The translations under genes were made by a program, and so were the position numbers. The notes below the pieces were generated by a model. That model was not told the origin of the DNA. It worked only from the letters and a program-made list of their open reading frames with translations, and ran no database searches. Source: a virus. Taken from it: a stretch of 23,690 nt of DNA. The stretch is taken from positions 1 to 23,690 of the IMG/VR virus record IMGVR_UViG_3300032334_001428, one strand, 5' to 3'. Every line of letters starts with the position of its first letter. Positions within the stretch are counted from its first letter, which is position 1. Of the stretch, positions 1-6,686 are shown in pieces.

Positions 1-1
1 A

Positions 2-403
2 ACCTCAGCAACAACATATAATACACATGCTGAAGGTATTGGTACACTTGCTAGTGGTACTGGTTCACACGCTGAAGGTTATGGTACCAAAGCAACTGGA
101 ATTAATTCACATTCACAAAACTTATATACAACAGCATCTGGGTTTTATTCACATGCGGGTGGTTCAGGTTCAACCGCAACTGGTGTTTCATCATTCATTC
201 ATTCATCCAATTCAACAGTAAGTGGTGATAGAAGTGCTGTTATTGGTGGTCAAAATATAGTTGGGTCAACTGCTGATACAGTTTATATGCCTAAAGTTGA
301 ATTAGATGAAGTCGCAGCTTCAATTATAATGAAAAGTCCAGATGGAACTAGATATAAATTAACAATTGCAAATGGTGGTACAATTAGTATTGTAACTGCT
401 TAA
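2..403 (+). CDS. Tail fibre-like protein with YadA-head-like repeats, C-terminal part (5' end outside window)
   Basis: The frame is open from base 2 to the TAA at 401-403, giving 133 residues of the C-terminus; the start lies outside the window. Residues 1-90 consist of degenerate repeats of about 14 residues built on SHAEGxGTxASG (examples: THAEGIGTLASG, SHAEGYGTKATG, TTASGFYSHAGG, STVSGDRSAVIGG). This is the pattern of the left-handed beta-roll of trimeric autotransporter heads (YadA-like), which is also common in phage tail fibres. The last 40 residues contain KSPDGTRYKLTIANGG, a C-terminal beta motif I associate with receptor-binding fibres of flavobacterial phages and prophages. The likely role is a trimeric fibre that contacts the host surface. 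Its position directly before the sheath and tube genes fits a tail protein. A terminator follows 22 bases after the stop. The family and fold call is good; which fibre it is and its receptor are unknown. Confidence 0.75.
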   Translation, partial: TSATTYNTHAEGIGTLASGTGSHAEGYGTKATGINSHSQNLYTTASGFYSHAGGSGSTATGVSSFIHSSNSTVSGDRSAVIGGQNIVGSTADTVYMPKVELDEVAASIIMKSPDGTRYKLTIANGGTISIVTA

Positions 404-424
404 AAAATATTAACAATAAAAAAC

Positions 425-449
425 AAGCTGGAATTTCCAGCTTTTTTTT
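425..449 (+). terminator. Intrinsic terminator after the tail-fibre gene
   Basis: The inverted repeat AAGCTGGAA / TTCCAGCTT (425-433 / 435-443) is followed by a run of T. It sits 22 bases after the fibre stop codon. The T run overlaps the last codon of the opposing minus-strand gene, which therefore converges on it. Confidence 0.85.
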
Positions 450-597
450 ATTCACCATATAAGTCTTTTGGTTTAACACACCTTTCTTTTATTATCTTTT
501 CAACAAAAGAAAACATTTTTAAACCATTTTCTTCGCAATACTCTTTTAATATTTGGTGAGTATTTGGGGTGATTTTAAGGTTTTTTGTTCTTTTCAT
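448..597 (-). CDS. Small ribbon-helix-helix DNA-binding protein (predicted)
   Basis: On the minus strand an ATG at 597-595 opens a 49-codon frame ending with TAA at 450-448. The protein has a basic first strand (KRTKNLKIT), then a helix (PNTHQILKEYCEENG), then a second helix (FSFVEKIIKERC). This is the beta-alpha-alpha layout of ribbon-helix-helix (Arc/MetJ/CopG type) repressors, and the length is typical of that fold. Members of the family dimerise and bind short operators through the strand pair. It is the only minus-strand gene in the window and converges on the fibre gene. Its upstream DNA (598-669) contains two palindromes that could be its operator, and a TATTTATT box 20 bases before the ATG (610-617 on the plus strand). 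No Shine-Dalgarno is visible. The fold is inferred by pattern only, and the regulated promoter is a guess. Confidence 0.6.
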   Translation of the reverse strand: MKRTKNLKITPNTHQILKEYCEENGLKMFSFVEKIIKERCVKPKDLYGE

Positions 598-615
598 AAG
601 TCTTTATTTAATAAA

Positions 616-642
616 TATGACAAAAGTAATACATTTGTCATA
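616..642. promoter_or_regulatory. Perfect 9-bp inverted repeat, candidate operator
   Basis: TATGACAAA (616-624) and TTTGTCATA (634-642) are exact reverse complements separated by 9 bp. Each strand also carries a TAnnTTTG box (the Bacteroidota -7 consensus) across this site: TACATTTG on plus, TACTTTTG on minus. The site lies between the divergent ribbon-helix-helix gene and the sheath gene, so a role in controlling either is plausible. No clear -33 TTG element was found at the right distance. Confidence 0.45.
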
Positions 643-646
643 CTAT

Positions 647-669
647 TTTTTGTTGTAAAACAACAAAAA
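647..669. promoter_or_regulatory. Second inverted repeat (hairpin or operator)
   Basis: TTTTTGTTGT (647-656) pairs with ACAACAAAAA (660-669) across a 3-base spacer. It is AU-rich, so it would be a weak terminator in either direction. It stands next to the 616-642 palindrome, so it may be a second operator half-site pair. Confidence 0.35.
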
Positions 670-690
670 GAATTTTTTCGATTTTTACTA

Positions 691-706
691 TATATTTATT
701 ATAAAA
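691..706 (+). promoter_or_regulatory. Putative phage late promoter element before the sheath gene
   Basis: TATTTATTATAAAA starts at 693, 50 nt before the sheath ATG. It matches elements before the tube, the 4366, 5279, 6687, 10936 and 23185 genes. The family TATTTATA is the reverse complement of the T4 late promoter core TATAAATA. Whether it works in this orientation is not known. Confidence 0.5.
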
Positions 707-742
707 TGAATCAAGATAATAATAAATTAAAAAAAGTAAATA

Positions 743-3577
743 ATGGCAGATAAAGTATTCGTCAGTCCAGGTGTGTACACATCCGAGAAAGATTTAACCT
801 TTGTTACACGTCAGGTTGGTGTAACAACATTAGGGTTAGTTGGTGAGACAACTCAAGGACCAGCTTTCCAACCTATTTTCGTTTCTAACTATGATGAATT
901 TAGGTCATTCTTTGGTGGTTTAAATGCTACTAGAGTTAAAGACACTGGTGCACCTAAGTATGAATTACCATACATTGCAAAATCATATTTATCACAATCA
1001 AACCAATTATTCGTAACTAGAGTATTAGGTTTTTCTGGATATGATGCTGGTTTAGCATGGGGTATCACATTAAGTGCTGCATTGGACCCAGCAACAATCG
1101 GTGAAGTTTCTACTTCATCTTATGACCCATTAATATCATTTGTAGCAAATTCTGGTGGTACGATTACAAGTTTAGTATCTGCTGACCCAGTTGTTCAAGA
1201 CTTATGGGATAATGGTTATTTAAATTTAGATTATTTAGCGTCTTCTTCAGTTGGACCGCTTACATCAATACCAGTGGTATTTGAAAAAGTTGGTACAGCA
1301 TTCCAAGGAGCTGAGATTGATAACTTCTATTTAGTTTCAACTACATCTGATGCTAATGGTGTTACGGGTTCTACATCTGGTGATACTATTGTTTATTCAG
1401 GTACTGGTTATGCTGGTGTTGAAAATAAAGTAGTTGCTTTATTACGTTCTAGAGGTAGATACAATGGTTCTGAGCAATTAGTATTTGAAGTTTCTGCAAA
1501 CACTCAAGTTACATTTGGTTCAACACCAACTACTGCTGAATTCAGCCCTTATGGTGATTTCTCAATTACTGGTTCATCAAATATTTCTGGTGCATTTAGT
1601 TATGTCTTATCATTTGATAAAACTAAGAAAAATTATATTACAAATGTATTAGGTAGAGACCCACAAGATGGTAAGACAGCATTGTTTGTTGAAGAAATCT
1701 ATGAAAATATGTTTAGTGATTATATTACTAATGATGAGGTGTTAGGTATTAACATTACAAACTTAGTTGAATATAACAGAGCATTCGATGATTATAAAAA
1801 AGAATTCCAACCAGCTGTAACTCCATGGGTTGTATCTGAACTTCGTGGTACAAACTTAATGAGATTATTCAGACTTTGGACAATTTCTGATGGTAATTCT
1901 GCTAATAAACAATTTAAAATTTCAATTAGAAACATCCAACCAGATGCTAAAGAATTTGATTTGATAGTTAGAAGTTACTATGATACTGATGCTAGACCAA
2001 ATATTTTGGAAGCTTATAGTAGATGTTCAATGAACCCAGCTTCAAACAATTACATTGCTAAAAGAATTGGTTCATTAGATGGTGAATTCCCTTCAATGTC
2101 AAACTATATTTTAGTTGAGATGGAAAGTGATTCTAATACATCTGATGCTTTCCCAGCTGGATTTATTGGTTACCCACAGAGAGATTATACTGAAAATAAT
2201 AATACAACTGTTCAAGCTCCAAATATTGAATATAAAAGAACATATGGTGCATTTGAGAACAAACGTAAATATTATTTAGGTTTAACTGATACATTAGGAA
2301 TCGACCAAGATTTCTTTGATTACAAAGGTGCACCAGATAGTACAACAACAGATATTTGGACTGGTATGACTTATGGTTTCCATATGGATGTTCATGCTAG
2401 TGCTGCAACAATTGATAATGTTCATATTGTTATTAATTCAACTGGTGGTACATATAGCCCAGTTTATAAATTTGAAACTGGATGTTGTTCATTCCAAAAT
2501 GATTTCCAATTACAAGGAACTGATTACGAAAAATTATACTCTCGTAAATTTACATTCGTACCTTTCGGTGGATTTGATGGTTGGGACCCATATAGAACTA
2601 GAAGAACAAATACTGACCCTTATTTAATTAACGGTACAAAAGGTTCTGCTGGTTTAAATAATGGTACATTCGCTAATAGAACATTATCTAACGGTGACCC
2701 AGGTATTACATCTGATTACTATGCATACTTAGAGGCTATTTGGACATTCAAAAACCCAGAAGCAACAAATATTAACGTATTCGCAACTCCAGGTATCGAT
2801 ACATTTAGTAACACTAACTTAATTGAGGAATCAATTGAAATGGTTGAACAAGATAGAGCTGACTCTTTATACATTGTTACAACACCTGACACAGATGCTG
2901 CTGGTGATGTATTAACTGTAGAAGATGTAACTGACCAATTATACGGACAATTTGATAGTAACTACACTTGTACATACTGGCCATGGATTCAAATTAATGA
3001 TGCTGAAAATAATGTATACATTTACGTTCCACCAACAAGAGATGTTGTTAGAAACATTGCATTAACTGATAATATTGCATTCCCTTGGTTCGCCGTTGCT
3101 GGTGTTCAAAGAGGTGATGTTGATGCTATCAAAGCAAGAGTTAAATTAACATTAGGTGAAAGAGACGTATTATACGAAAACAGAATTAACCCAATTGCAA
3201 CATTTGCATCTGAAGGTATTAAAATTTGGGGTAACAAAACATTACAAGTTAAAGAGAGTGCTCTTGACAGAATCAATGTTAGAAGATTGTTACTACAAGC
3301 TAGAAAACTTATCTCTGCTGTTGCAATTAGATTACTATTCGAACAAAATGATGATATAGTTAGAAATCAATTCTTAAGTTTGGTTAACCCAATCTTAGAT
3401 AACATTAGAAGTGAAAGAGGTTTAACAGACTTTAGAGTAGTTCTTGATGTAACTCCAGAATCTATTGATAGAAATGAGTTATGTGGTAGAATATTCTTGA
3501 AACCAACTAGAGCTTTAGAATTTATCTGTGTTGAGTTCAACATTGTACCAACTGGTGCTTCATTTGATGATATCTAA
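743..3577 (+). CDS. Contractile tail sheath protein (T4 gp18-like)
   Basis: A 944-residue protein that polymerises around the tail tube and contracts to drive the tube through the host envelope. The N-terminus FVSPGVYTSEKD followed by a TLGLVGETTQGPAFQPIFV stretch is the classic sheath start. The last 130 residues (about 815-944) hold the conserved C-terminal domain: RINPIATF, EGIKIWGNKTL, LDRINVRRLL, LFEQND, and a final FLKPTRALEFI with VPTGASF. T4 gp18 is about 660 residues, so roughly 280 extra residues are present. Low-complexity Ser/Thr/Gly segments at about 130-330 suggest insertion domains exposed on the sheath surface. The ATG at 743 was chosen because MADKVFVSPG begins right at the family's conserved start. 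The leader is A-rich without a Shine-Dalgarno. A terminator follows, then the tube gene, which is the usual sheath-tube order. Confidence 0.95.
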   Translation: MADKVFVSPGVYTSEKDLTFVTRQVGVTTLGLVGETTQGPAFQPIFVSNYDEFRSFFGGLNATRVKDTGAPKYELPYIAKSYLSQSNQLFVTRVLGFSGYDAGLAWGITLSAALDPATIGEVSTSSYDPLISFVANSGGTITSLVSADPVVQDLWDNGYLNLDYLASSSVGPLTSIPVVFEKVGTAFQGAEIDNFYLVSTTSDANGVTGSTSGDTIVYSGTGYAGVENKVVALLRSRGRYNGSEQLVFEVSANTQVTFGSTPTTAEFSPYGDFSITGSSNISGAFSYVLSFDKTKKNYITNVLGRDPQDGKTALFVEEIYENMFSDYITNDEVLGINITNLVEYNRAFDDYKKEFQPAVTPWVVSELRGTNLMRLFRLWTISDGNSANKQFKISIRNIQPDAKEFDLIVRSYYDTDARPNILEAYSRCSMNPASNNYIAKRIGSLDGEFPSMSNYILVEMESDSNTSDAFPAGFIGYPQRDYTENNNTTVQAPNIEYKRTYGAFENKRKYYLGLTDTLGIDQDFFDYKGAPDSTTTDIWTGMTYGFHMDVHASAATIDNVHIVINSTGGTYSPVYKFETGCCSFQNDFQLQGTDYEKLYSRKFTFVPFGGFDGWDPYRTRRTNTDPYLINGTKGSAGLNNGTFANRTLSNGDPGITSDYYAYLEAIWTFKNPEATNINVFATPGIDTFSNTNLIEESIEMVEQDRADSLYIVTTPDTDAAGDVLTVEDVTDQLYGQFDSNYTCTYWPWIQINDAENNVYIYVPPTRDVVRNIALTDNIAFPWFAVAGVQRGDVDAIKARVKLTLGERDVLYENRINPIATFASEGIKIWGNKTLQVKESALDRINVRRLLLQARKLISAVAIRLLFEQNDDIVRNQFLSLVNPILDNIRSERGLTDFRVVLDVTPESIDRNELCGRIFLKPTRALEFICVEFNIVPTGASFDDI

Positions 3578-3586
3578 AAAAATAAT

Positions 3587-3616
3587 AAAAGGGGGTTATT
3601 AATTAACCCCTTTTTT
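3587..3616 (+). terminator. Intrinsic terminator after the sheath gene
   Basis: GGGGTTA (3592-3598) pairs with TAACCCC (3604-3610), extended by A/T pairs and followed by TTTTTT. It lies 10 bases after the sheath stop. Confidence 0.92.
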
Positions 3617-3636
3617 AAAAAAAATAGAATTATCAA

Positions 3637-3650
3637 TATTTATAATAAAA
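3637..3650 (+). promoter_or_regulatory. Putative phage late promoter element before the tube gene
   Basis: TATTTATAATAAAA starts 45 nt before the tube ATG and just after the sheath terminator. It is identical over 14 bases to the element at 4320-4333. Confidence 0.55.
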
Positions 3651-3681
3651 GATAACAAAAAAAAATTAAAAATAAAAGAAC

Positions 3682-4170
3682 ATGGCTGATTTATTAATGA
3701 AAATGCCCGTACCTTATGAGCCTAAAAAGAAGAATAGATGGCTTTTAAGATTTCCAGCTGATTTGGGTATACAAGAATGGTGGTTAGCGTCTGCATCAAG
3801 ACCATCAATTACACAGAATGAAGTTGAAATTCCTTTCTTAAATACATCTACTTGGGTAATCGGTAGATTTACTTGGGAATCTATTAGTGTAACTTTTAGA
3901 GACCCGATTGGTCCATCTGCTGCACAAGCTATCATGGAGTGGGTTCGTTTACAATCAGAATCTATTACTGGTAGACAAGGTTATGCTGCTGGTTACAAAA
4001 AAGATATTGAATTAGAAATGCTTGACCCAACGGGTGTTGTTATTGAGAAATGGCAATTACAAGGGACAATGTTAACTAACGTTAACTTTGGTGACTTATC
4101 AATGGATGATGATGGTATCGCAGATATCACAGCTGACTTGAGATTTGACAGAGCTATACTTTTGTTCTGA
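3682..4170 (+). CDS. Tail tube protein (T4 gp19-like)
   Basis: A 162-residue protein, the same size as T4 gp19 (163). It forms stacked hexameric rings of the inner tail tube that conduct DNA. Diagnostic stretches are PKKKNRWLLRFP near residue 15, the strands around SITQNEVEIPFLN, the segment WESISVTFRDPIGPSAAQ, GYAAGYKKDIELEMLDPTG near residue 105, and the GDLSMDDDGIADITADLRFD end typical of the T4-type tube fold. The ATG at 3682 gives the family's MADLLMKMPVPYEP start; a second in-frame ATG (codon 6) is less likely. It lies directly downstream of the sheath gene but behind its own terminator and promoter-like element, so tube and sheath dosage could be set independently. The stop is TGA, one of only two non-TAA stops here. 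Confidence 0.94.
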   Translation: MADLLMKMPVPYEPKKKNRWLLRFPADLGIQEWWLASASRPSITQNEVEIPFLNTSTWVIGRFTWESISVTFRDPIGPSAAQAIMEWVRLQSESITGRQGYAAGYKKDIELEMLDPTGVVIEKWQLQGTMLTNVNFGDLSMDDDGIADITADLRFDRAILLF

Positions 4171-4183
4171 TATATTGATAATC

Positions 4184-4203
4184 AAGTACTTATGTACTTT
4201 TTT
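4184..4203 (+). terminator. Hairpin-T terminator after the tube gene (first of two)
   Basis: AAGTAC (4184-4189) and GTACTT (4194-4199) form a short stem with a TTAT loop followed by T residues, 13 bases past the tube stop. The stem is short and AT-rich, so it is probably leaky. A stronger terminator follows at 4281. Confidence 0.55.
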
Positions 4204-4280
4204 AAAATTAATAGGAAAAACCTAAGTAAGAGAATTAAAATGATTAATGAAAATCAAAAAATAATTAAACAATTAAAAGA

Positions 4281-4307
4281 AAACCTATAGAAATATAGGT
4301 TTTTTTT
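4281..4307 (+). terminator. Intrinsic terminator before the 4366 gene (second of two)
   Basis: AAACCTATA (4281-4289) pairs perfectly with TATAGGTTT (4294-4302) around a GAAA tetraloop, with a run of T after it. It sits just before the promoter-like element at 4320. Confidence 0.88.
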
Positions 4308-4319
4308 ATTTTAATCAAA

Positions 4320-4333
4320 TATTTATAATAAAA
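4320..4333 (+). promoter_or_regulatory. Putative phage late promoter element before the 4366 gene
   Basis: TATTTATAATAAAA, the same 14 bases as at 3637. It lies 46 nt before the ATG at 4366 but only 19 nt before the upstream in-frame ATG at 4339. The usual 42-50 nt spacing argues for the 4366 start. Confidence 0.55.
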
Positions 4334-4365
4334 TTGAAATGAGAAAAGGTGATAAAAAACATAAT

Positions 4366-5169
4366 ATGTCTAAAGTTAATTTATTAGCTGAACAGAGGTA
4401 TTTGGAATCAAAAGGTTTAATAAATGAAAACCCAATTGGTGGTGGTTATCTTGGTGATATTGGTCACGTAGATGGAAAAAATGAATTAGCTATGGTTAAA
4501 AGACAAGTTGAGGATTTAAAACCAAATTTTACAATCAATTATGGTGCTTTAAAAGTTATGGATTTAGATTTAGAAATAACTTATGATTTAAATAGTAAAC
4601 TTTATAAAGTTAGAAATAATATTAATGGTAAATTTTATGTTAATAATATATTGTATACTCAATGTGTTGATTGTGAATTTAGAACTGCTGATGAAGTTGT
4701 TAAATTTATAAGACGTAAAGCTGAAGGTGGTGATATTAAATTTATGCCCCAACAAAATGAAGGTGTTGAAGAAGGTGATTTAAACACATATAGAAGTAAT
4801 TTACAAAATACTGGTAACTATCCATGGACAACTTATTTAGGTAATAGAGAAAAGGGTGAATCTGACGAAAAACAAAATATTAAAGATAAGGAAGGATTCG
4901 AAAATGAATTCAAAAAAAGTTATGTTGGACAAACAATTCAAACAACTAACGGGATATATACTTTTTTTGATATAAAATATAAAAATAATTATGGTAATTA
5001 TGATTTGATATTTACAAAACCTAAAGGTGAAAATGATTGGAGTGATACTAATCTTTGGATAACATATGACCCAACACAAGGTTATTATATTGATGAGTAC
5101 AAAGGTATAAAATTAACTGATGCTGACTCAGAAGAGAAAGTAATAGAAATGCTAAGTTATAATAAATAA
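4366..5169 (+). CDS. Unrecognised protein in the tail gene cluster
   Basis: A 267-residue hydrophilic protein with no family I recognise. An in-frame ATG at 4339 would add 9 residues. I prefer 4366 because the product then begins MSKVNLLAEQRYLESKGL and the promoter-like element is 46 nt away, as for its neighbours. Residues 65-130 look like a beta-rich module (FYVNNILYTQCVDCEF with a C-x-x-C pair). The segment at about 130-180 is polar and probably disordered. The last 90 residues (YVGQTIQTTNGIYTFFDIK, then WSDTNLWITYDPTQGYYID) look like another small beta domain. There is no signal peptide or membrane segment. It has its own terminator on each side and sits between the tube and the gp26-like gene, so a virion or tail-assembly role is likely by position only. 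The N-terminal LLAE resembles T4 prohead protease sites (L/I-x-E); see findings. Confidence 0.85.
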   Translation: MSKVNLLAEQRYLESKGLINENPIGGGYLGDIGHVDGKNELAMVKRQVEDLKPNFTINYGALKVMDLDLEITYDLNSKLYKVRNNINGKFYVNNILYTQCVDCEFRTADEVVKFIRRKAEGGDIKFMPQQNEGVEEGDLNTYRSNLQNTGNYPWTTYLGNREKGESDEKQNIKDKEGFENEFKKSYVGQTIQTTNGIYTFFDIKYKNNYGNYDLIFTKPKGENDWSDTNLWITYDPTQGYYIDEYKGIKLTDADSEEKVIEMLSYNK

Positions 5170-5172
5170 CAG

Positions 5173-5198
5173 AAAACCACTTGAGATAGTGGTTTTTT
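5173..5198 (+). terminator. Intrinsic terminator after the 4366 gene
   Basis: AAAACCACT (5173-5181) pairs with AGTGGTTTT (5188-5196) around a 6-base loop, followed by T residues. It lies 4 bases past the stop codon. Confidence 0.9.
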
Positions 5199-5234
5199 AT
5201 TTTTATATTATTTACAAAAAAACTTATTAAACTA

Positions 5235-5249
5235 TATTTATTTTTGAAG
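5235..5249 (+). promoter_or_regulatory. Putative phage late promoter element before the gp26-like gene
   Basis: TATTTATTTTTGAAG begins 44 nt before the ATG at 5279. A TATAAATA (the exact T4 late core) also lies at 5251-5258 on the plus strand, so either or both could be the active element. Confidence 0.5.
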
Positions 5250-5278
5250 TTATAAATAATAGTAAATAAGTTTTAATT

Positions 5279-6373
5279 ATGAGCGATAAACCAAAAGTTT
5301 TCCCAACGGCAGAACAAATTGCTGCTGCAAATCAAACTGGTGCAGAAATTGCACAAGAACAAGAACAAACAATAACATCTGGTCAAGTTTCAGAAGGTGA
5401 AGCTTCAGCTGCTGCTGAAATGGCTAGAAGAACTCAAGAACAATTGAGATTAAGAGAAGAAGCGCTAAGAAATTCTGAAAGGTTAAAAGAAGAAGAATTA
5501 ATTAACCAAGATGTTGCTGGAGCTGCATTAAATCCTAAAACGGTTGTTCAACCACATGTAATGAAAAGTCCTATGGAAAATTTAAAAAAAGAAGTAAGAG
5601 TTGATAATAGTTTAGCTATTTCAGAATTGAGTCAACCACAAATGAATCAACCTTATGATATAATCCCTTTACCAAGTGAAGGTAAATTATATAGAAATAA
5701 AAAAGGTAGAGTTAAAGTATCATTTTTAACTGCTGCTGATGAGAATATTTTAACATCACCAAATTTATTGGAAAGTGGTGATTTCTTGGAGATATTACTA
5801 AACAGAAAGGTATTGGAACCAGAATTAAGATATAGAGATTTATTACCTGGTGATAGAGATGCTATTATGATTTGGCTTAGAGCTACTGGTTATGGTGAAA
5901 TGTATCCAGTAACAATTTTAGATGAAAATGATAAACCATTTGAAACTGAAGTTGATTTAACTAAATTAAAGGTTAAGCAATTACCAATTGAGCCAGATGC
6001 TGATGGTTTATTTTCATTTACATTACCAGTTTCAAAATCAACTGTTAAGTTTAAATTATTAACAATTGGTGAAATTGATGAACTTGAAAAATTAGCGCAG
6101 TTCTTAAAAGAAGAAAATAATTTAATTAATACTGAAGCAACATTATTACTTGAATCTCAAATTATTGATATCGATGGTATTAGAGAAAAAAGTTATATTT
6201 CTGATTTTATTGAGAATATGAGAATAATGGATAGTAAAAAACTAAAAGCATATATGGCTGACATTAATTGTGGAATTGACATGAACATTACGTTCGGGAC
6301 TCCTGGGGGAGGGTCCGTTACTCGATTTCTTCCCTTTACACTCAAGTTTTTTTGGCCTGACTTTGAGCTATAA
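5279..6373 (+). CDS. gp26 / T4_baseplate-like hub or tail assembly protein
   Basis: A 364-residue protein. Residues 1-100 are Ala/Glu/Gln-rich with heptad-like helices (AAAEMARRTQEQLRLREEAL) and are probably an extended coiled coil. From about residue 129 comes the conserved core: LPSEGKLYRNKKGRVKVSFL, TAADENILTSPNLLESGD, LLPGDRDAIMIWLRATGYGEMY, and a terminal LPFTLKFFWPDFEL. This matches the pattern of the T4 base plate family (gp26-like), whose members assist baseplate hub or tail initiator assembly and are usually followed by a small partner ORF. Here a small ORF overlaps the last codons in the +1 frame. Codons about 335-364 (6281-6370) are strongly atypical: GGG, CGA, CTC, CCC and TCC codons, and about two thirds G+C at 6291-6320 against roughly 30% around it. 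That stretch is also open in the +1 frame. The family call is by motif memory; the exact assembly step is unknown. Confidence 0.75.
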   Translation: MSDKPKVFPTAEQIAAANQTGAEIAQEQEQTITSGQVSEGEASAAAEMARRTQEQLRLREEALRNSERLKEEELINQDVAGAALNPKTVVQPHVMKSPMENLKKEVRVDNSLAISELSQPQMNQPYDIIPLPSEGKLYRNKKGRVKVSFLTAADENILTSPNLLESGDFLEILLNRKVLEPELRYRDLLPGDRDAIMIWLRATGYGEMYPVTILDENDKPFETEVDLTKLKVKQLPIEPDADGLFSFTLPVSKSTVKFKLLTIGEIDELEKLAQFLKEENNLINTEATLLLESQIIDIDGIREKSYISDFIENMRIMDSKKLKAYMADINCGIDMNITFGTPGGGSVTRFLPFTLKFFWPDFEL

Positions 6374-6629
6374 GACTTATCTATTAGAAGAAATATATTA
6401 TTGTGTAAAACATATAGGGTTCACTTACAGTGATGTTATGAATATGTCAGTGTATGAAAGAAGACAATATTTATCACATTTGATTAATGAAAATCAGAAA
6501 AAAACTGAAGCATTTGAAGAACAAAAAGAAGCTATAAATAATAAAGGTGCCAAAGGTAGTAGAACAACTAGAGTAACTGGTGACCAATTAAAAGCTAAAA
6601 TGAAATCAGGAGAAATACCCAACGAGTAA
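6363..6629 (+). CDS. Small partner of the gp26-like protein (second tail/hub assembly ORF)
   Basis: 88 residues if started at the TTG at 6363. This frame has no ATG before codon 22, and the ATGs there would remove the conserved part. The frame is +1 relative to the gp26-like gene and is open back to 6285, so the product could also be made as a frameshift extension, for example at the TTT TTT TGG stretch (6347-6355). The segment YYCVKHIGFTYSDVMNMSVYERRQYL resembles the short helical ORFs (gp51/DUF6760-like) that follow T4_baseplate family genes in phages and contractile injection systems; W or Y, then D, then an ER-x-x-Y/W-L pattern is typical. The tail from about residue 45 is charged and low in complexity. 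A terminator begins inside the last codons. It probably acts with its upstream neighbour in hub or tail assembly. Start and mode of expression are uncertain. Confidence 0.65.
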   Translation: MSYKTYLLEEIYYCVKHIGFTYSDVMNMSVYERRQYLSHLINENQKKTEAFEEQKEAINNKGAKGSRTTRVTGDQLKAKMKSGEIPNE

Positions 6630-6646
6630 ATAAGTTGGGTATTTTT
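6613..6646 (+). terminator. Intrinsic terminator overlapping the end of the small partner gene
   Basis: AAATACCCAAC (6613-6623) pairs over 11 bp with GTTGGGTATTT (6634-6644) and continues into T residues. The stop codon (6627-6629) lies in the loop, so the stem's left arm is coding. Confidence 0.9.
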
Positions 6647-6658
6647 CTTTGGTTTAGA

Positions 6659-6674
6659 TATTTATTAATAGTAA
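6659..6674 (+). promoter_or_regulatory. Putative phage late promoter element before the 6687 operon
   Basis: TATTTATTAATAGTAA lies immediately after the terminator and 28 nt before the ATG at 6687, closer than the 42-50 nt seen at most other sites. Confidence 0.45.
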
Positions 6675-6686
6675 CTATTTTTAATA

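Noticed and set aside
27-221. A 64-codon ORF within the tail-fibre end
   Set aside because: It is an alternative frame of the repeat region; the frame ending at 403 gives clear YadA-like repeats and this one does not.
553-753. A 66-codon plus-strand ORF upstream of the sheath gene
   Set aside because: It runs through the palindromes and the promoter-like element and overlaps both the minus-strand repressor gene and the sheath start. Its product is low in complexity (Phe/Lys-rich) with no family features.
4240-4290. A 16-codon ORF (MINENQKIIKQLKENL) between the two terminators after the tube gene
   Set aside because: It is very short, lacks a ribosome-binding signal, and its end forms the left arm of the 4281 terminator. 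It is probably chance in A-rich DNA, although its sequence is reminiscent of the LINEN start of the next gene.
4339-4365. Upstream in-frame ATG adding MRKGDKKHN to the 4366 protein
   Set aside because: It would leave only 19 nt between the promoter-like element and the start, against 42-50 nt at most other genes. It is kept as an alternative because an AAAGGTGA lies after it.
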